A stretch of DNA of 64,000 nucleotides, from NCBI GenBank assembly GCA_048268845.1, contig JBLWUQ010000001.1, forward strand, positions 248,001-312,000, given 5' to 3'. This DNA is from Muriiphilus sp048268845. Its GTDB lineage: Bacteria > Pseudomonadota > Alphaproteobacteria > Rhodobacterales > Rhodobacteraceae. The notes beneath the pieces are model-generated. The model saw only the letters and a list, made by a program, of their open reading frames with translations. It was not told where the DNA came from and ran no database searches. Positions 24,783 to 33,156 of the stretch are shown here, one piece after another (positions within the stretch are counted from its first letter, which is position 1; each line of letters begins with the position of its first letter). The translations under genes and the position numbers were made by a program.

Positions 24783-26476
24783 GCGTCGGGTTCGCCATGC
24801 TGGTGCACAACTCGCTGGGCCGGGCCGAGCAGGTGGCGCGGCACTGGGCGCAAAACGGCTGTCCGGTGGTGATCCACGTCGACAAGAAGGTCAACCGGCG
24901 CGCCTATAACAGCATCGTCGCCAACCTTGCCGATCTGGACAACGTGAAGTTCTGCGCCCGGCACAGTTGCGAATGGGGCACCTGGTCACTGGTCAGGGCT
25001 TCGCAGGATGCGGCGGAACTGCTGCTGGCCTCTTTTCCCGCCGTTCGCCACGTCTTTCTGGCGTCCGGGTCATGCCTGCCGCTGCGCCCGGTGCGCGAGA
25101 TGGTCGATTATCTGGCCGATCGGCCGATGACCAACTTCATCGAAAGCGTGACCACCGAAGACGTCCCCTGGACCGTCGGCGGGCTGGACGAGGAACGCTT
25201 CACGCTGCGGTTCCCGTTCTCATGGAAGCGCCAGCGCCGGTTGTTCGATGCCTATGTGAAACTGCAACGCCGGGTCAGGTTCACACGCTCGATCCCGGAC
25301 GGGCTGGTGCCGCATCTGGGCAGCCAGTGGTGGTGCCTGACGCGCCAGACCCTGACCGCGATCCTCGAAGACCCTGATCGCCCGAGATACGACGCCTATT
25401 TCTCGAAGGTCTGGATTCCGGATGAGAGCTATTATCAGACCCTAGTCAGGCTCTATTCCACCAATATCGAAAGCCGTTCCCTGACGCTGGCCAAGTTCGA
25501 TTTCCAGGGCAAGCCGCATATCTTCTACGACGACCACATGCAGCTTCTGCGCCGGTCCGACTGTTTCGTCGCCCGCAAGATCTGGCCCAACGCCAACAAG
25601 CTCTACACCGGGTTTCTGTCCGACGACGCCTCGATCTTTACCGGCGCCGAGCCGAACCCCGGCAAGATCGACCGGATCTTCTCGAAGGCGGTCGAGCGGC
25701 GCACCAAGGGGCGGCCGGGCCTCTACATGCAAAGCCGCTTTCCCAACGACGGCTGGGAAAACGGGCTGACCGCCGCGCAATATTCGGTGTTCGAGGGGTT
25801 TACCGAGCTGTTCGACGATTTCGAGGACTGGCTTGCGCGCGCGGTGGGCGCGCGGGTTCACGGCCACCTCTATGCCCCCGAACGGGTCGAGTTTTCCGGG
25901 CGCCAGAAGGTCTTTGCCGGGGCGCTGACCGACAGCGCCGTGTTGCGCGACTACAACGCGCGCGCATTCCTGACGAACCTGATCTGGAGCACCCGTGGCG
26001 AGCGTCAGTGTTTCCAGTTCGGCCCGCGCGACAACCAGGCGATAAGCTGGGACATCGCCAAGGACGTGAACGCCCAGATCTCGGTGATTTCCGGGGCCTG
26101 GGCGGTGCCGCTGTTCTATTCCAACGCCAATTTCTCGGACATCCGCAAGGAGGCCGCCCGGCTGCAAAAGATCGAGGCCGAGCACCTGAACGTGCTGCGC
26201 ACCTCGTATGCCAAGGCGCGGGTGCGGATCTGGACGATGGCCGATTTCGTCGAAAGCCCGATGGAGCCGCTTCAGACCATCATCGACGAGATCGGCGTGC
26301 GCGCCTCGCACCGGCTGACCGAAGCGCCGCGCATGGTGTCGCTTGAAGGCTTCGGCCAGTTCCTCCAGAACCTCAAGAACCAGGGGATGCAGCCGCATCT
26401 GATGGGTGATTTCCCGGTTGGCACACCGCTGCCGCGCAGTCAGAAGAAACCCGGCAAGCCGTATCTGGTGAAATGA
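24779..26476 (+). CDS. Core-2/I-branching-type (GT14-like) glycosyltransferase with C-terminal extension
   Basis: A 565-residue protein. Residues 1-270 match the Core-2/I-branching transferase family: GFAMLVHNSLGRAEQVARHW, VVIHVDKKVNRRAYNSI, HVFLASGSCLPLRPVREMVD, LGSQWWCLTRQTL and IPDESYYQTLVR. About 250 further residues (from about 330) form a distinct domain of unknown function (ARAFLTNLIWSTRGERQCFQ, then SAISWDI-like and SVISGAWAVPLFY blocks) that I recall as typical of Rhodobacterales homologues; it ends in a Lys/Pro-rich tail. The reaction is inferred to be transfer of xylose or GlcNAc-type sugar to a surface glycan. It sits just upstream of the sulfotransferase. Confidence 0.85.
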   Translation: MSVGFAMLVHNSLGRAEQVARHWAQNGCPVVIHVDKKVNRRAYNSIVANLADLDNVKFCARHSCEWGTWSLVRASQDAAELLLASFPAVRHVFLASGSCLPLRPVREMVDYLADRPMTNFIESVTTEDVPWTVGGLDEERFTLRFPFSWKRQRRLFDAYVKLQRRVRFTRSIPDGLVPHLGSQWWCLTRQTLTAILEDPDRPRYDAYFSKVWIPDESYYQTLVRLYSTNIESRSLTLAKFDFQGKPHIFYDDHMQLLRRSDCFVARKIWPNANKLYTGFLSDDASIFTGAEPNPGKIDRIFSKAVERRTKGRPGLYMQSRFPNDGWENGLTAAQYSVFEGFTELFDDFEDWLARAVGARVHGHLYAPERVEFSGRQKVFAGALTDSAVLRDYNARAFLTNLIWSTRGERQCFQFGPRDNQAISWDIAKDVNAQISVISGAWAVPLFYSNANFSDIRKEAARLQKIEAEHLNVLRTSYAKARVRIWTMADFVESPMEPLQTIIDEIGVRASHRLTEAPRMVSLEGFGQFLQNLKNQGMQPHLMGDFPVGTPLPRSQKKPGKPYLVK

Positions 26477-26486
26477 AGGCAGGACC

Positions 26487-27920
26487 ATGGGCCGCAAGTT
26501 CGACTATTTCGTGATCTTCGCCGAGATGCGCACCGGATCGAATTTCCTCGAATCCAACCTCGACCAGTTTCCGGGGCTCAAGACCTATGGCGAGGCGTTC
26601 AATCCCTATTTCATGGTCCAGCCGAAGATGAAGGAGCTGTTCGGCGTCAGCGTCAAGGCGCGCAACCGCAACCCGGTCAAGCTGATCGAGCGGATGATGG
26701 AACACTCGTCCGGGATGCCGGGGTTTCGCTTCTTTCACGACCATGACCCGCGCGTGTTCGAGCACATCATCGACGACCCGCGCTGTGCCAAGGTGGTTCT
26801 GACCCGCAATCACGTCGATGCCTATGTCTCGCGCAAGATCGCCTGGGAAACCGACCAGTGGCAGTTGTCCGACGTCAAGCACGTCGTCAAGGCCAAGGCG
26901 CGTGTCGTGCCGGAGGAGTTCGAAAAGCTCTACTACCGGATGAAGGATTTCCAACTGATGGTGCAAGACCGGTTGCAACGCAGCGGGCAGACGGCGTTCC
27001 ATCTCGACTACGAGGATCTCCGCGACCTTGGCGTGGTCAACGGGCTGGCGAAGTTTCTGGGCGAGACCACGGAAATCACCGAGTTTGCGTCGAAGTTCAC
27101 CAAGCAGAACCCCGAGCCGTTGCGCGACAAGGTCCAGAACTACGACGATCTGGTCGCAACGGTCGCCAGGATCGACCTGTTCGACCTTGGCCGCATCCCG
27201 AATTTCGAACCACGTCGCACCCCGATGGTACCGAGTTTCGTGACCGCCGCCAAGGCACCCGTGATGTTCATGCCCGTTCAGGCCGGCCCCACGGACGAGG
27301 TGCGCGCCTGGCTGGCGGCGATCGACAATGTTGGCGACGATGACTTGGGCAGCGGCATGACGCAGAAGGATCTTCGGCGCTGGCGGCGCCAGCATCCGGC
27401 GCATCGCAGCTTCACCGTCATCCGCCACCCGGCCGAACGCGCCCATGCCGCCTTTTGCCGGCATTTCCTGACTGACGGCCCGGAAACCTACCACGAGATC
27501 CGCCGCGCCCTGGCCGAACATTACGACGTGCCGTTCCCCGCCAGCTTCCCCCCGGACGACGGCTATGACCGTGCCGCGCACAAGGCGGCATTTCTCGGGT
27601 TTCTGGAGTTTGTCGCCAAGAACCTCGGCGGCCAGACACCGCTGCGGGTGGACGGCACCTGGGCGACGCAGGCGCAGGTGATCCAGGGTTTCGGGCAGGT
27701 GCTGCCGCCGGATCACATCCTGCGCGAATCCGAGCTGGCGGCGGGGCTGGGGTATCTTTGCGACGCGCTGGGCATCGCGATGCCGGACCTTCCGCCGCGC
27801 GCGCCGGATCAGCCGTTCACGCTGGCCGAGATCTACGATGGCAACGTCGAAAAGGCGGTGCGAAACGCCTATCAGCGCGATTTCGTGATGTTCGGCTTTC
27901 GCAACTGGAAAGCCGCGTAG
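26487..27920 (+). CDS. Tandem-domain carbohydrate sulfotransferase (NodH-like)
   Basis: A 477-residue protein with two sulfotransferase-like halves. Residues 1-235 resemble NodH/Stf0-type enzymes: a 5'-phosphosulfate loop (FVIFAEMRTGSNFLESNL), KTYGEAFNP, and a 3'-phosphate motif (KVVLTRNHVDAYVSRKIAW). Residues about 255-477 form a second domain with a good 3'-phosphate motif (FTVIRHPAERAHAAFCRHFL), but its 5' loop (MFMPVQAGPTDEVRAWLAAI) lacks the usual Lys/Arg-Thr-Gly-Ser/Gly-Thr core and may be inactive. The donor should be PAPS and the acceptor a glycan made by the neighbouring transferases. CysQ in the same cluster would remove the product PAP. It converges on ptsN, 5 nt away. Confidence 0.82.
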   Translation: MGRKFDYFVIFAEMRTGSNFLESNLDQFPGLKTYGEAFNPYFMVQPKMKELFGVSVKARNRNPVKLIERMMEHSSGMPGFRFFHDHDPRVFEHIIDDPRCAKVVLTRNHVDAYVSRKIAWETDQWQLSDVKHVVKAKARVVPEEFEKLYYRMKDFQLMVQDRLQRSGQTAFHLDYEDLRDLGVVNGLAKFLGETTEITEFASKFTKQNPEPLRDKVQNYDDLVATVARIDLFDLGRIPNFEPRRTPMVPSFVTAAKAPVMFMPVQAGPTDEVRAWLAAIDNVGDDDLGSGMTQKDLRRWRRQHPAHRSFTVIRHPAERAHAAFCRHFLTDGPETYHEIRRALAEHYDVPFPASFPPDDGYDRAAHKAAFLGFLEFVAKNLGGQTPLRVDGTWATQAQVIQGFGQVLPPDHILRESELAAGLGYLCDALGIAMPDLPPRAPDQPFTLAEIYDGNVEKAVRNAYQRDFVMFGFRNWKAA

Positions 27921-27925
27921 CCGCG

Positions 27926-28390
27926 TCAGGCCGCGCGGGTCGTTTCCCATTCCGTCAGGATCGAATGAAGCGCCACCGGATCGTCATTGGCGCGCAGCTT
28001 GGCGCAGACGGCCGGGTCGCGCATCGTTCGCGACACTAGGGCCAGCGCCTTCAGGTGATCGACCCCCGCCCCATCGGGCGCGAACAGCGCGAACACCAGG
28101 TCGACCGGCTGCCGGTCGACGGCGTCGAAGTCGAGCGGCTTTTCGATCCGCACGAAGGCCCCGATCACCGCGTCCAGCCCCTTGATGCGAGCATGGGGCA
28201 GGGCGATGCCGTGCCCCACGCCGGTGGGTCCGAGCGTTTCCCGCTCCTGAAGCGCCGCGAACGCCACCGCCGCGTCAAGCCCATAGGCCGACGCGACGAT
28301 CTCGCCCAGATCCTGGAAGAGGCGTTTCTTGCTTGATACATTTCCGACCACCTTGACGGCGGCGGGGCGGAGAATACGCGAAAGTTGCAT
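27926..28390 (-). CDS. ptsN: Nitrogen-PTS regulatory protein EIIA-Ntr (PtsN)
   Basis: PtsN is the terminal phosphoacceptor of the nitrogen PTS and regulates potassium transport, stress and metabolism by protein binding rather than sugar import. The 154-residue product has the EIIA fold with phosphorylatable His in TGVGHGIALPHARI (about residue 66). The ATG at 28390 gives the conserved MQLSRILRPAAV N-terminus; the open frame extends 14 codons upstream. It lies 42 nt downstream of hpf on the same strand, the usual hpf-ptsN pairing. The rpoN gene, often nearby in other proteobacteria, is not in this stretch. Confidence 0.95.
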   Translation of the reverse strand: MQLSRILRPAAVKVVGNVSSKKRLFQDLGEIVASAYGLDAAVAFAALQERETLGPTGVGHGIALPHARIKGLDAVIGAFVRIEKPLDFDAVDRQPVDLVFALFAPDGAGVDHLKALALVSRTMRDPAVCAKLRANDDPVALHSILTEWETTRAA

Positions 28391-28432
28391 CGTCCCTACT
28401 TGTTCGTTCAGGTGTGGACCGGTTGCCGGCAA

Positions 28433-29008
28433 TCAGGCGGTGCTGCCCGGTTCGATCCAGCCAACGTTACCGTCGTCCCGACGATACACCACGTTGACCC
28501 CCTTGGTTTTCTCGTTCCGGAAGACCATGACCGGCGCATGCGCGAGCTCCATGTGCATCACGGCTTCCCCAACCGAGATGGTCGGTATCCGGGTTTCCAT
28601 CTCGGCAATGATCATCGGCTGGAGCGAGTCCGGCTCGGCCGATTCTGCCACTTCTTCCGAGGCGAGGATATACGAGGCACCGCCCAGAACTTCAACCGGG
28701 TCGGTCCGCTCGCGGTAATGGTCCTTCAACCGGCGCTTGTAGCGGCGAAGCTGCTTGTCCATCTTCTCGGCACATTGGTCGAAGGCGGCGTAGATCTCGG
28801 TCGCCTTGCCGGTTGCCTGTGCCGTCAGCCCGGTCGACAGGTGCACCGTGGTTTCGCAGAAAAACTCGTGCGCGTGCTTGGAAAACACGACATTGGCGTC
28901 GGTCGGACGGATCGCATACTTGTTGATGACGCCGTCAAGCTCGGTCTTGACGTGAGTGGTCAACGCCTCGCCGATATCGATCTGTTTGCCGCTGATCTGA
29001 TACTTCAT
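28433..29008 (-). CDS. hpf: Long-form ribosome hibernation promoting factor
   Basis: HPF binds the 30S subunit in stationary phase; the long form dimerises 70S ribosomes to 100S. The 191-residue length and two-domain layout identify the long form: an N-terminal ribosome-binding domain (MKYQISGKQIDIGEALTTHV, KTELDGVINKY, AAFDQCAEKMDKQLRRYKRR), an acidic linker, and a C-terminal dimerisation domain (PVMVFRNEKTKGVNVVYRRD, DGNVGWIEP). It is co-oriented with ptsN downstream and rnd upstream, with a 234-nt gap before rnd. Confidence 0.95.
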   Translation of the reverse strand: MKYQISGKQIDIGEALTTHVKTELDGVINKYAIRPTDANVVFSKHAHEFFCETTVHLSTGLTAQATGKATEIYAAFDQCAEKMDKQLRRYKRRLKDHYRERTDPVEVLGGASYILASEEVAESAEPDSLQPMIIAEMETRIPTISVGEAVMHMELAHAPVMVFRNEKTKGVNVVYRRDDGNVGWIEPGSTA

Positions 29009-29242
29009 CCTACATCCTCACTCTTGCATGGCCGGCCCCTGCCGCCACATCTGGCGTGCAAGGTGGCAGGCGGAATACGGGGGGGTTTGCGGTTTCCGGG
29101 GTTGCCCGAGGCGGCCGGGCATCTCTAGCGTCCTGATATGACAGGAGGCTCGCCGACCGGAAATGCGCGTGTTCAAGCATCTTCACGATATCCATTTGGC
29201 GACCTGTGGTGCCCGAAGTCAACTCAATCCGGCGCGCGGGTG
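29009..29242 (-). other. 234-nt intergenic region between rnd and hpf
   Basis: No supported gene is present. A 61-codon open frame on the minus strand (29195-29010) lacks a ribosome-binding site and has poor codon character in its second half. The region presumably carries the hpf promoter, but I saw no clear sigma-54 or sigma-70 pair. In relatives this is the place where I would expect lptC-lptA-lptB. Confidence 0.5.
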
Positions 29243-29854
29243 TCAATGCGCGAAAATATCGATCTCGGGCCAACCCATGAGATCGAGTCGCGCCCGGGTG
29301 GGCAGGAAATCGAAACAGGCCTGGGCCACTTCCGTCCGCCCCTCGCGCGCCAGCCGCGCATCGAGCTTGCCCCGCAGCCGGTGCAGATAGAGAACGTCCG
29401 AAGCGGCATAGTCGAGCTGCGCTTCGGTCAGGTTCGCCGCGCCCCAGTCGGTCTGTTGCTGCTGTTTCGAGATGTCGACGCGCAGAAGTTCCTCGAGCAG
29501 ATATTTCAGCCCGTGGCGGTCGGTATAGGTGCGCACCAGCTTCGACGCGATCTTGGTGCAATAGACCGGGGCGGCCAGAACACCGAAGGCGGCGAGCAGC
29601 ACCGCGATGTCGAACCGGCCGAAGTGAAACAGCTTGAGCACGTCGGGATCGGCCAGCATCTTCACGAGGTTCGGCGCCTCGGTCTGGCCCTTCTGGATCT
29701 GCACGATATGCGCATTGCCGTCGCCCGATGACAATTGCACCACGCAAAGCCGGTCGCGGTGCGGGTTCAGCCCCATCGTCTCGCAATCAATCGCGACGAC
29801 CGCGCCAAGCACGAGCCCGTCAGGCAGGTCGCGGATGTGAAGATGGTTCGCCAT
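29243..29854 (-). CDS. rnd: Ribonuclease D-type 3'-5' exonuclease
   Basis: A short RNase D (203 residues) made of the DEDDy exonuclease domain only, without the HRDC domains found in the longer E. coli protein; this short form is usual in Rhodobacterales. Motifs: AIDCETMGLNPHRDRL (DE), LKLFHFGRFDIAVL (D), and the C-terminal LDYAASDVLYLHRL (D plus catalytic Tyr). The start at 29854 gives MANHLHIRDLPDG; 28 upstream codons in frame look like noise. It probably trims tRNA 3' ends. A TTGAAC-17-TATCAG promoter lies upstream. Confidence 0.93.
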   Translation of the reverse strand: MANHLHIRDLPDGLVLGAVVAIDCETMGLNPHRDRLCVVQLSSGDGNAHIVQIQKGQTEAPNLVKMLADPDVLKLFHFGRFDIAVLLAAFGVLAAPVYCTKIASKLVRTYTDRHGLKYLLEELLRVDISKQQQQTDWGAANLTEAQLDYAASDVLYLHRLRGKLDARLAREGRTEVAQACFDFLPTRARLDLMGWPEIDIFAH

Positions 29855-29878
29855 GGGCGCCTCGCTCTGGTTTCGGAC

Positions 29879-29907
29879 CTGATAGAGCGGTTGACGTCCC
29901 GGTTCAA
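29879..29907 (-). promoter_or_regulatory. Candidate sigma-70 promoter for rnd
   Basis: On the minus strand TTGAAC (29907-29902), 17 nt, TATCAG (29884-29879), 25 nt upstream of the rnd start codon. Good spacing and a fair consensus match. Confidence 0.5.
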
Positions 29908-30012
29908 CGCGCGTTTCTGGCGGAGTGGAAAAAATCACGCATCAAAGAAACGTAATGTGATAATGTGTAGGAAACCCGACAACACAACCGGGCTGCAAGA
30001 ATGGGGGGATGA

Positions 30013-31104
30013 ATGATCGAATTGTGGCGCGAGGCGGCGCTGGAAAATGCCGCCACATGGGTCGCCTGGAGCGGACTTGTCATCGGGATCGTCTTCGGCT
30101 TCACCGTGCAACGCACGAATTTCTGCACCATGGGGTCGATCTCGGACATCATGTCCTTCGGTGACTGGCGCCGGTTCCGATCCTGGCTGATGGCGGGGGC
30201 GGTGGCGATCATCGGCGTTGCGGTGATCGAGCGGTTCGGCGTCGCGGACATGGGAAACTCGATCTATACCTCGGCCAACCTGCAATGGGGCGGCCACATC
30301 ATCGGCGGCCTTCTGTTCGGCTTTGGCATGGTCTTTGCCGGCGGCTGCGTGTCCAAGAATCTCGCCCGCGCCGGGGGTGGCGATCTGCGCTCGCTGATCG
30401 TCCTGGTCGTGATCGGCATTGCCGGATACATGACGATGGGCGGGTTGTTCGGCCCGGCGCGGGTGGCGATTACCGCGCCGATGAGCGCCGATCTGACGGC
30501 GTTTGGTGCCGACAGCCAGCGGATCGACGGGCTTCTGGCCACGCTGACCGGGCTTGGCGCGAATACCGCCAACATCCTTGCCATCGTGGTGATCGCAGGC
30601 GGCATCCTTGCCTGGTGTTTCCGGGATCGCGGGTTTCGCAGTTCGGCCAATCATGTGCTGGCCGGGCTGGTCATCGGGCTCTGCGTGCTGGCGGGCTGGG
30701 TGCTGACCGGGCTGACATTCGACGATTTCGCCGACAATCCGCAGGTGCAATCTCTGAGCTTCGTGCGTCCGGCAGGCGATACCGTCGACTACCTGATGCG
30801 CTTCACCGCCTATGACGCGGCAAGTTTCACCGTGGTGACGCTGATCGGCGCGCTGATCGGCGCGTTCCTGAGCGCGATCACCAACAAGAGCTTTGCCTTC
30901 GCCACTTTCAGCGACAGTTCCGACACATTGCGCAACCTGTCCGGCGCGGTTCTGATGGGAATCGGCGGTGTCACCGGGCTGGGCTGCACCATCGGCCAGT
31001 CGGTCACCGGGTTCTCGACGCTGGCACTGGGGTCGCTGATCACGTTCATCTGTATCGTGATCGGCGGCGTGATCGGAATGAAGGCGATGGAGGCGCTGGC
31101 CTGA
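30013..31104 (+). CDS. YeeE/YedE-family sulfur (thiosulfate) transporter
   Basis: A 363-residue polytopic membrane protein with about nine or ten transmembrane segments and the family's conserved Cys-containing signatures: QRTNFCTMGSISDI, FAGGCVSKNLARAGGGDLRS and GVTGLGCTIGQSVTGFS. Characterised YeeE proteins pass thiosulfate through a Cys-lined path, and relatives in sulfur oxidisers are thought to import sulfur compounds for TusA-like partners. The position at the left edge of the rDsr island supports a role in feeding sulfane sulfur or thiosulfate to the pathway. The ATG at 30013 follows a gggggatga context. It converges on mrp. Confidence 0.88.
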   Translation: MIELWREAALENAATWVAWSGLVIGIVFGFTVQRTNFCTMGSISDIMSFGDWRRFRSWLMAGAVAIIGVAVIERFGVADMGNSIYTSANLQWGGHIIGGLLFGFGMVFAGGCVSKNLARAGGGDLRSLIVLVVIGIAGYMTMGGLFGPARVAITAPMSADLTAFGADSQRIDGLLATLTGLGANTANILAIVVIAGGILAWCFRDRGFRSSANHVLAGLVIGLCVLAGWVLTGLTFDDFADNPQVQSLSFVRPAGDTVDYLMRFTAYDAASFTVVTLIGALIGAFLSAITNKSFAFATFSDSSDTLRNLSGAVLMGIGGVTGLGCTIGQSVTGFSTLALGSLITFICIVIGGVIGMKAMEALA

Positions 31105-31122
31105 CCAGCGCCCCCTCTCGGT

Positions 31123-32247
31123 TCAGTCGTCGTCGCCGGGGTCGCCCTCGCCCAGAAGCGTCGCGATCTTCAGCGCGATCTTCCTGTAACCCTCGGCATG
31201 CGGCCCGTCAGGTGCGGCCACGATGCAGGGCTTGCCCGCGTCCGAGGTTTCGCGAATCGCCATGTGCAGCGGCACCGCGCCCAGGAACATGACCCCCAGA
31301 CGGCGCGCATCGGCCTCCGCGCCGCCATGGCCGAAAATGTCGCTGCTCTCGCCGCAATGCGGGCAGATGAAGGTCGACATGTTCTCGATGATGCCAAGGA
31401 TCGGCACGTCCACATCCTTGAACATCTTCAACCCCTTGCGGGCATCGACCAGCGCCAGATCCTGCGGCGTCGAGACGATCACGGCGCCTGACAGCGGCGT
31501 CTGCTGCGCCATCGTCAACTGCGCGTCGCCGGTGCCCGGCGGCATGTCGAGGACAAGGAAATCAAGCTCGCCCCAATCCACCTCGCGGGTCATCTGCATC
31601 AGCGCCGACACCACCATCGGGCCGCGCCAGATCACTGGCGCTTCCTCGTCCATGAGGAACCCCATCGACATGACCTTCATGCCGTATTTGCGGATCGGGA
31701 TGACGCGGTCGTTCTTGATTTCCGGCCGCTCGGTAATGTCGAGCAGGCGCGGGATCGACGGGCCGTAGATGTCGGCGTCCAGCAACCCGACCTTGAAGCC
31801 CATCGCGGCCAATGTCGCCGCGATGTTCACCGCAGTGGTCGACTTGCCGACACCGCCCTTGCCGGAGGCCACCGCGACGATGTGCTTGATGCCGGGAATC
31901 GCGGCTTGCGCCGGGCGCATGTCGGGGCCGGGAACGCCGGGGTTGGGCGCGGGCGCCTTGCGCAGCTTCGGCGGCGGTGCGGCGGCCTTGACGGCGGCAC
32001 CCGATTCGCCGGTCAGAACCACCAGCAGGTTCTCGACCTCAGGCTCGTGCGATTTCAGCCGGGTTTCGATCTCGGCCTTGAGCCTCGCCAGATCGCCCAT
32101 GAAATCGGCCGGCACGTTCACCGAGACCACGACCTTGTTGCCGGTGACTGCGATGTCCTTTTCCGACACCAGCCCGGCCTCGACGATGTTGCCCTTCACA
32201 CCCTCGGCCTCGACATGGGCAAGGTGCGCCATGATGCGCGTTTTCAT
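31123..32247 (-). CDS. mrp: Mrp/ApbC/NBP35-type Fe-S cluster carrier ATPase
   Basis: A 374-residue P-loop ATPase that carries and transfers [4Fe-4S] clusters to apo-enzymes. It has an N-terminal MIP18/DUF59-like domain (about 1-85), an Ala/Pro linker, the deviant Walker A (VASGKGGVGKSTTAVNIAAT), the LLDADIYGPSIPRLL block, LDMPPGTGDAQLT, and the cluster-binding CXXC (FICPHCGES). The family is generally housekeeping. Here it starts 33 nt after soeC on the same strand, implying co-transcription with soeABC, whose subunits need about five [4Fe-4S] clusters. Dedicated maturation of the island's many Fe-S proteins is a reasonable inference. Confidence 0.93.
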   Translation of the reverse strand: MKTRIMAHLAHVEAEGVKGNIVEAGLVSEKDIAVTGNKVVVSVNVPADFMGDLARLKAEIETRLKSHEPEVENLLVVLTGESGAAVKAAAPPPKLRKAPAPNPGVPGPDMRPAQAAIPGIKHIVAVASGKGGVGKSTTAVNIAATLAAMGFKVGLLDADIYGPSIPRLLDITERPEIKNDRVIPIRKYGMKVMSMGFLMDEEAPVIWRGPMVVSALMQMTREVDWGELDFLVLDMPPGTGDAQLTMAQQTPLSGAVIVSTPQDLALVDARKGLKMFKDVDVPILGIIENMSTFICPHCGESSDIFGHGGAEADARRLGVMFLGAVPLHMAIRETSDAGKPCIVAAPDGPHAEGYRKIALKIATLLGEGDPGDDD

Positions 32248-32280
32248 ATCATTCTCCAGTCTGGATGTCGGCGGCCGGTG

Positions 32281-33156
32281 TCAGCCGCGCGAATAGTAAA
32301 GGCCCACGACATGCTCGGCCTCGGCAAAGAAAAGCCACCGCGACGCGAAGACGCCGACCAGGTGGATGATCAGCGCGACGAGCGACATGAGATGCCCGGC
32401 TGGCAAAAGCAGCAGGATCACCACCGGGATCAGCCCGATCGTCAGCGCCGCGATGATGCGCAGCTTCATCGAATGTTTGCGCCCGACGACATGCACCATC
32501 TCGTCCATGATGTAGTTGCGCGAGGTATGCGCGCTCTCGAACACCCGCACCTTGCCAAGCCCGCCCAGCCCGGTGGCCGTGCCCTTGTCGGTGCCCGACC
32601 CGGTGAAACGACCGTCGCCAATCACCCAGCCGGCGATCTGCACCAGCGTCAGGATCGCGATCAAAAAGCCCGCGATACGCGCCTCGCCGGCGAGCAGCGC
32701 ACCGCCCGAAACGGCGTAGAGCAGAAACAGCACCGGCGTCAGCGGCATGTTCCAGCGCGGCACGGATTTGAGCTGCGTGTAGATCATCGAGGTGACGAAC
32801 ACGGTGAGAAGCGCCAGAACGCTGCCGACATAGCCGAAGATCGGCAGGTCGGTGCCAAGGAAGATCCGCCCGATCGCGTAGGGTGCGAAAGTCAGGAGCG
32901 TGATGATCGCCAATACGCCCTCGCGTGACAGCCATGAGGTGCGCCACTGGCTGAACGAATAGATCGCGTTCTTCTTGTTGGCGAGGTGGAAGACTGAGGC
33001 CAGAAGCCCGCCGACCGACAGCGCGTAGGAAACGAAGAAGAACCCGAACGCGGTCCAGCCATGGACGTCGGGAACGCCCAGGCCCAACCAGGCGAAAAGG
33101 CCAAAGCCAAGGCCCGACAGCGAGGTGAAGATGATGACGGAAGGTGCCGGATGCAT
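32281..33156 (-). CDS. soeC: Sulfite dehydrogenase membrane subunit SoeC (DmsC-like)
   Basis: The 291-residue integral membrane anchor of a DMSO-reductase-family complex with about eight transmembrane helices (VIIFTSLSGLGFGLFAWLGL, GFFFVSYALSVGGLLASVF, LRIIAALTIGLIPVVILLLL and others). It should pass electrons from SoeB to quinone. The charged SQWRTSWLSREG and SAHTSRNYIMDEMVHVVGRK segments are typical of this DmsC/SoeC group. The start overlaps the soeB stop by 1 nt (TGATG). Assignment to sulfite rather than DMSO rests on the SoeA/B type and the rDsr neighbourhood. Confidence 0.88.
   Translation of the reverse strand: MHPAPSVIIFTSLSGLGFGLFAWLGLGVPDVHGWTAFGFFFVSYALSVGGLLASVFHLANKKNAIYSFSQWRTSWLSREGVLAIITLLTFAPYAIGRIFLGTDLPIFGYVGSVLALLTVFVTSMIYTQLKSVPRWNMPLTPVLFLLYAVSGGALLAGEARIAGFLIAILTLVQIAGWVIGDGRFTGSGTDKGTATGLGGLGKVRVFESAHTSRNYIMDEMVHVVGRKHSMKLRIIAALTIGLIPVVILLLLPAGHLMSLVALIIHLVGVFASRWLFFAEAEHVVGLYYSRG

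Noticed and set aside
29010..29195. 61-codon minus-strand frame between rnd and hpf (MDIVKMLEHAHFRS...)
   Set aside because: No ribosome-binding site, proline/arginine-rich random-looking second half; a remnant is possible but not supported.
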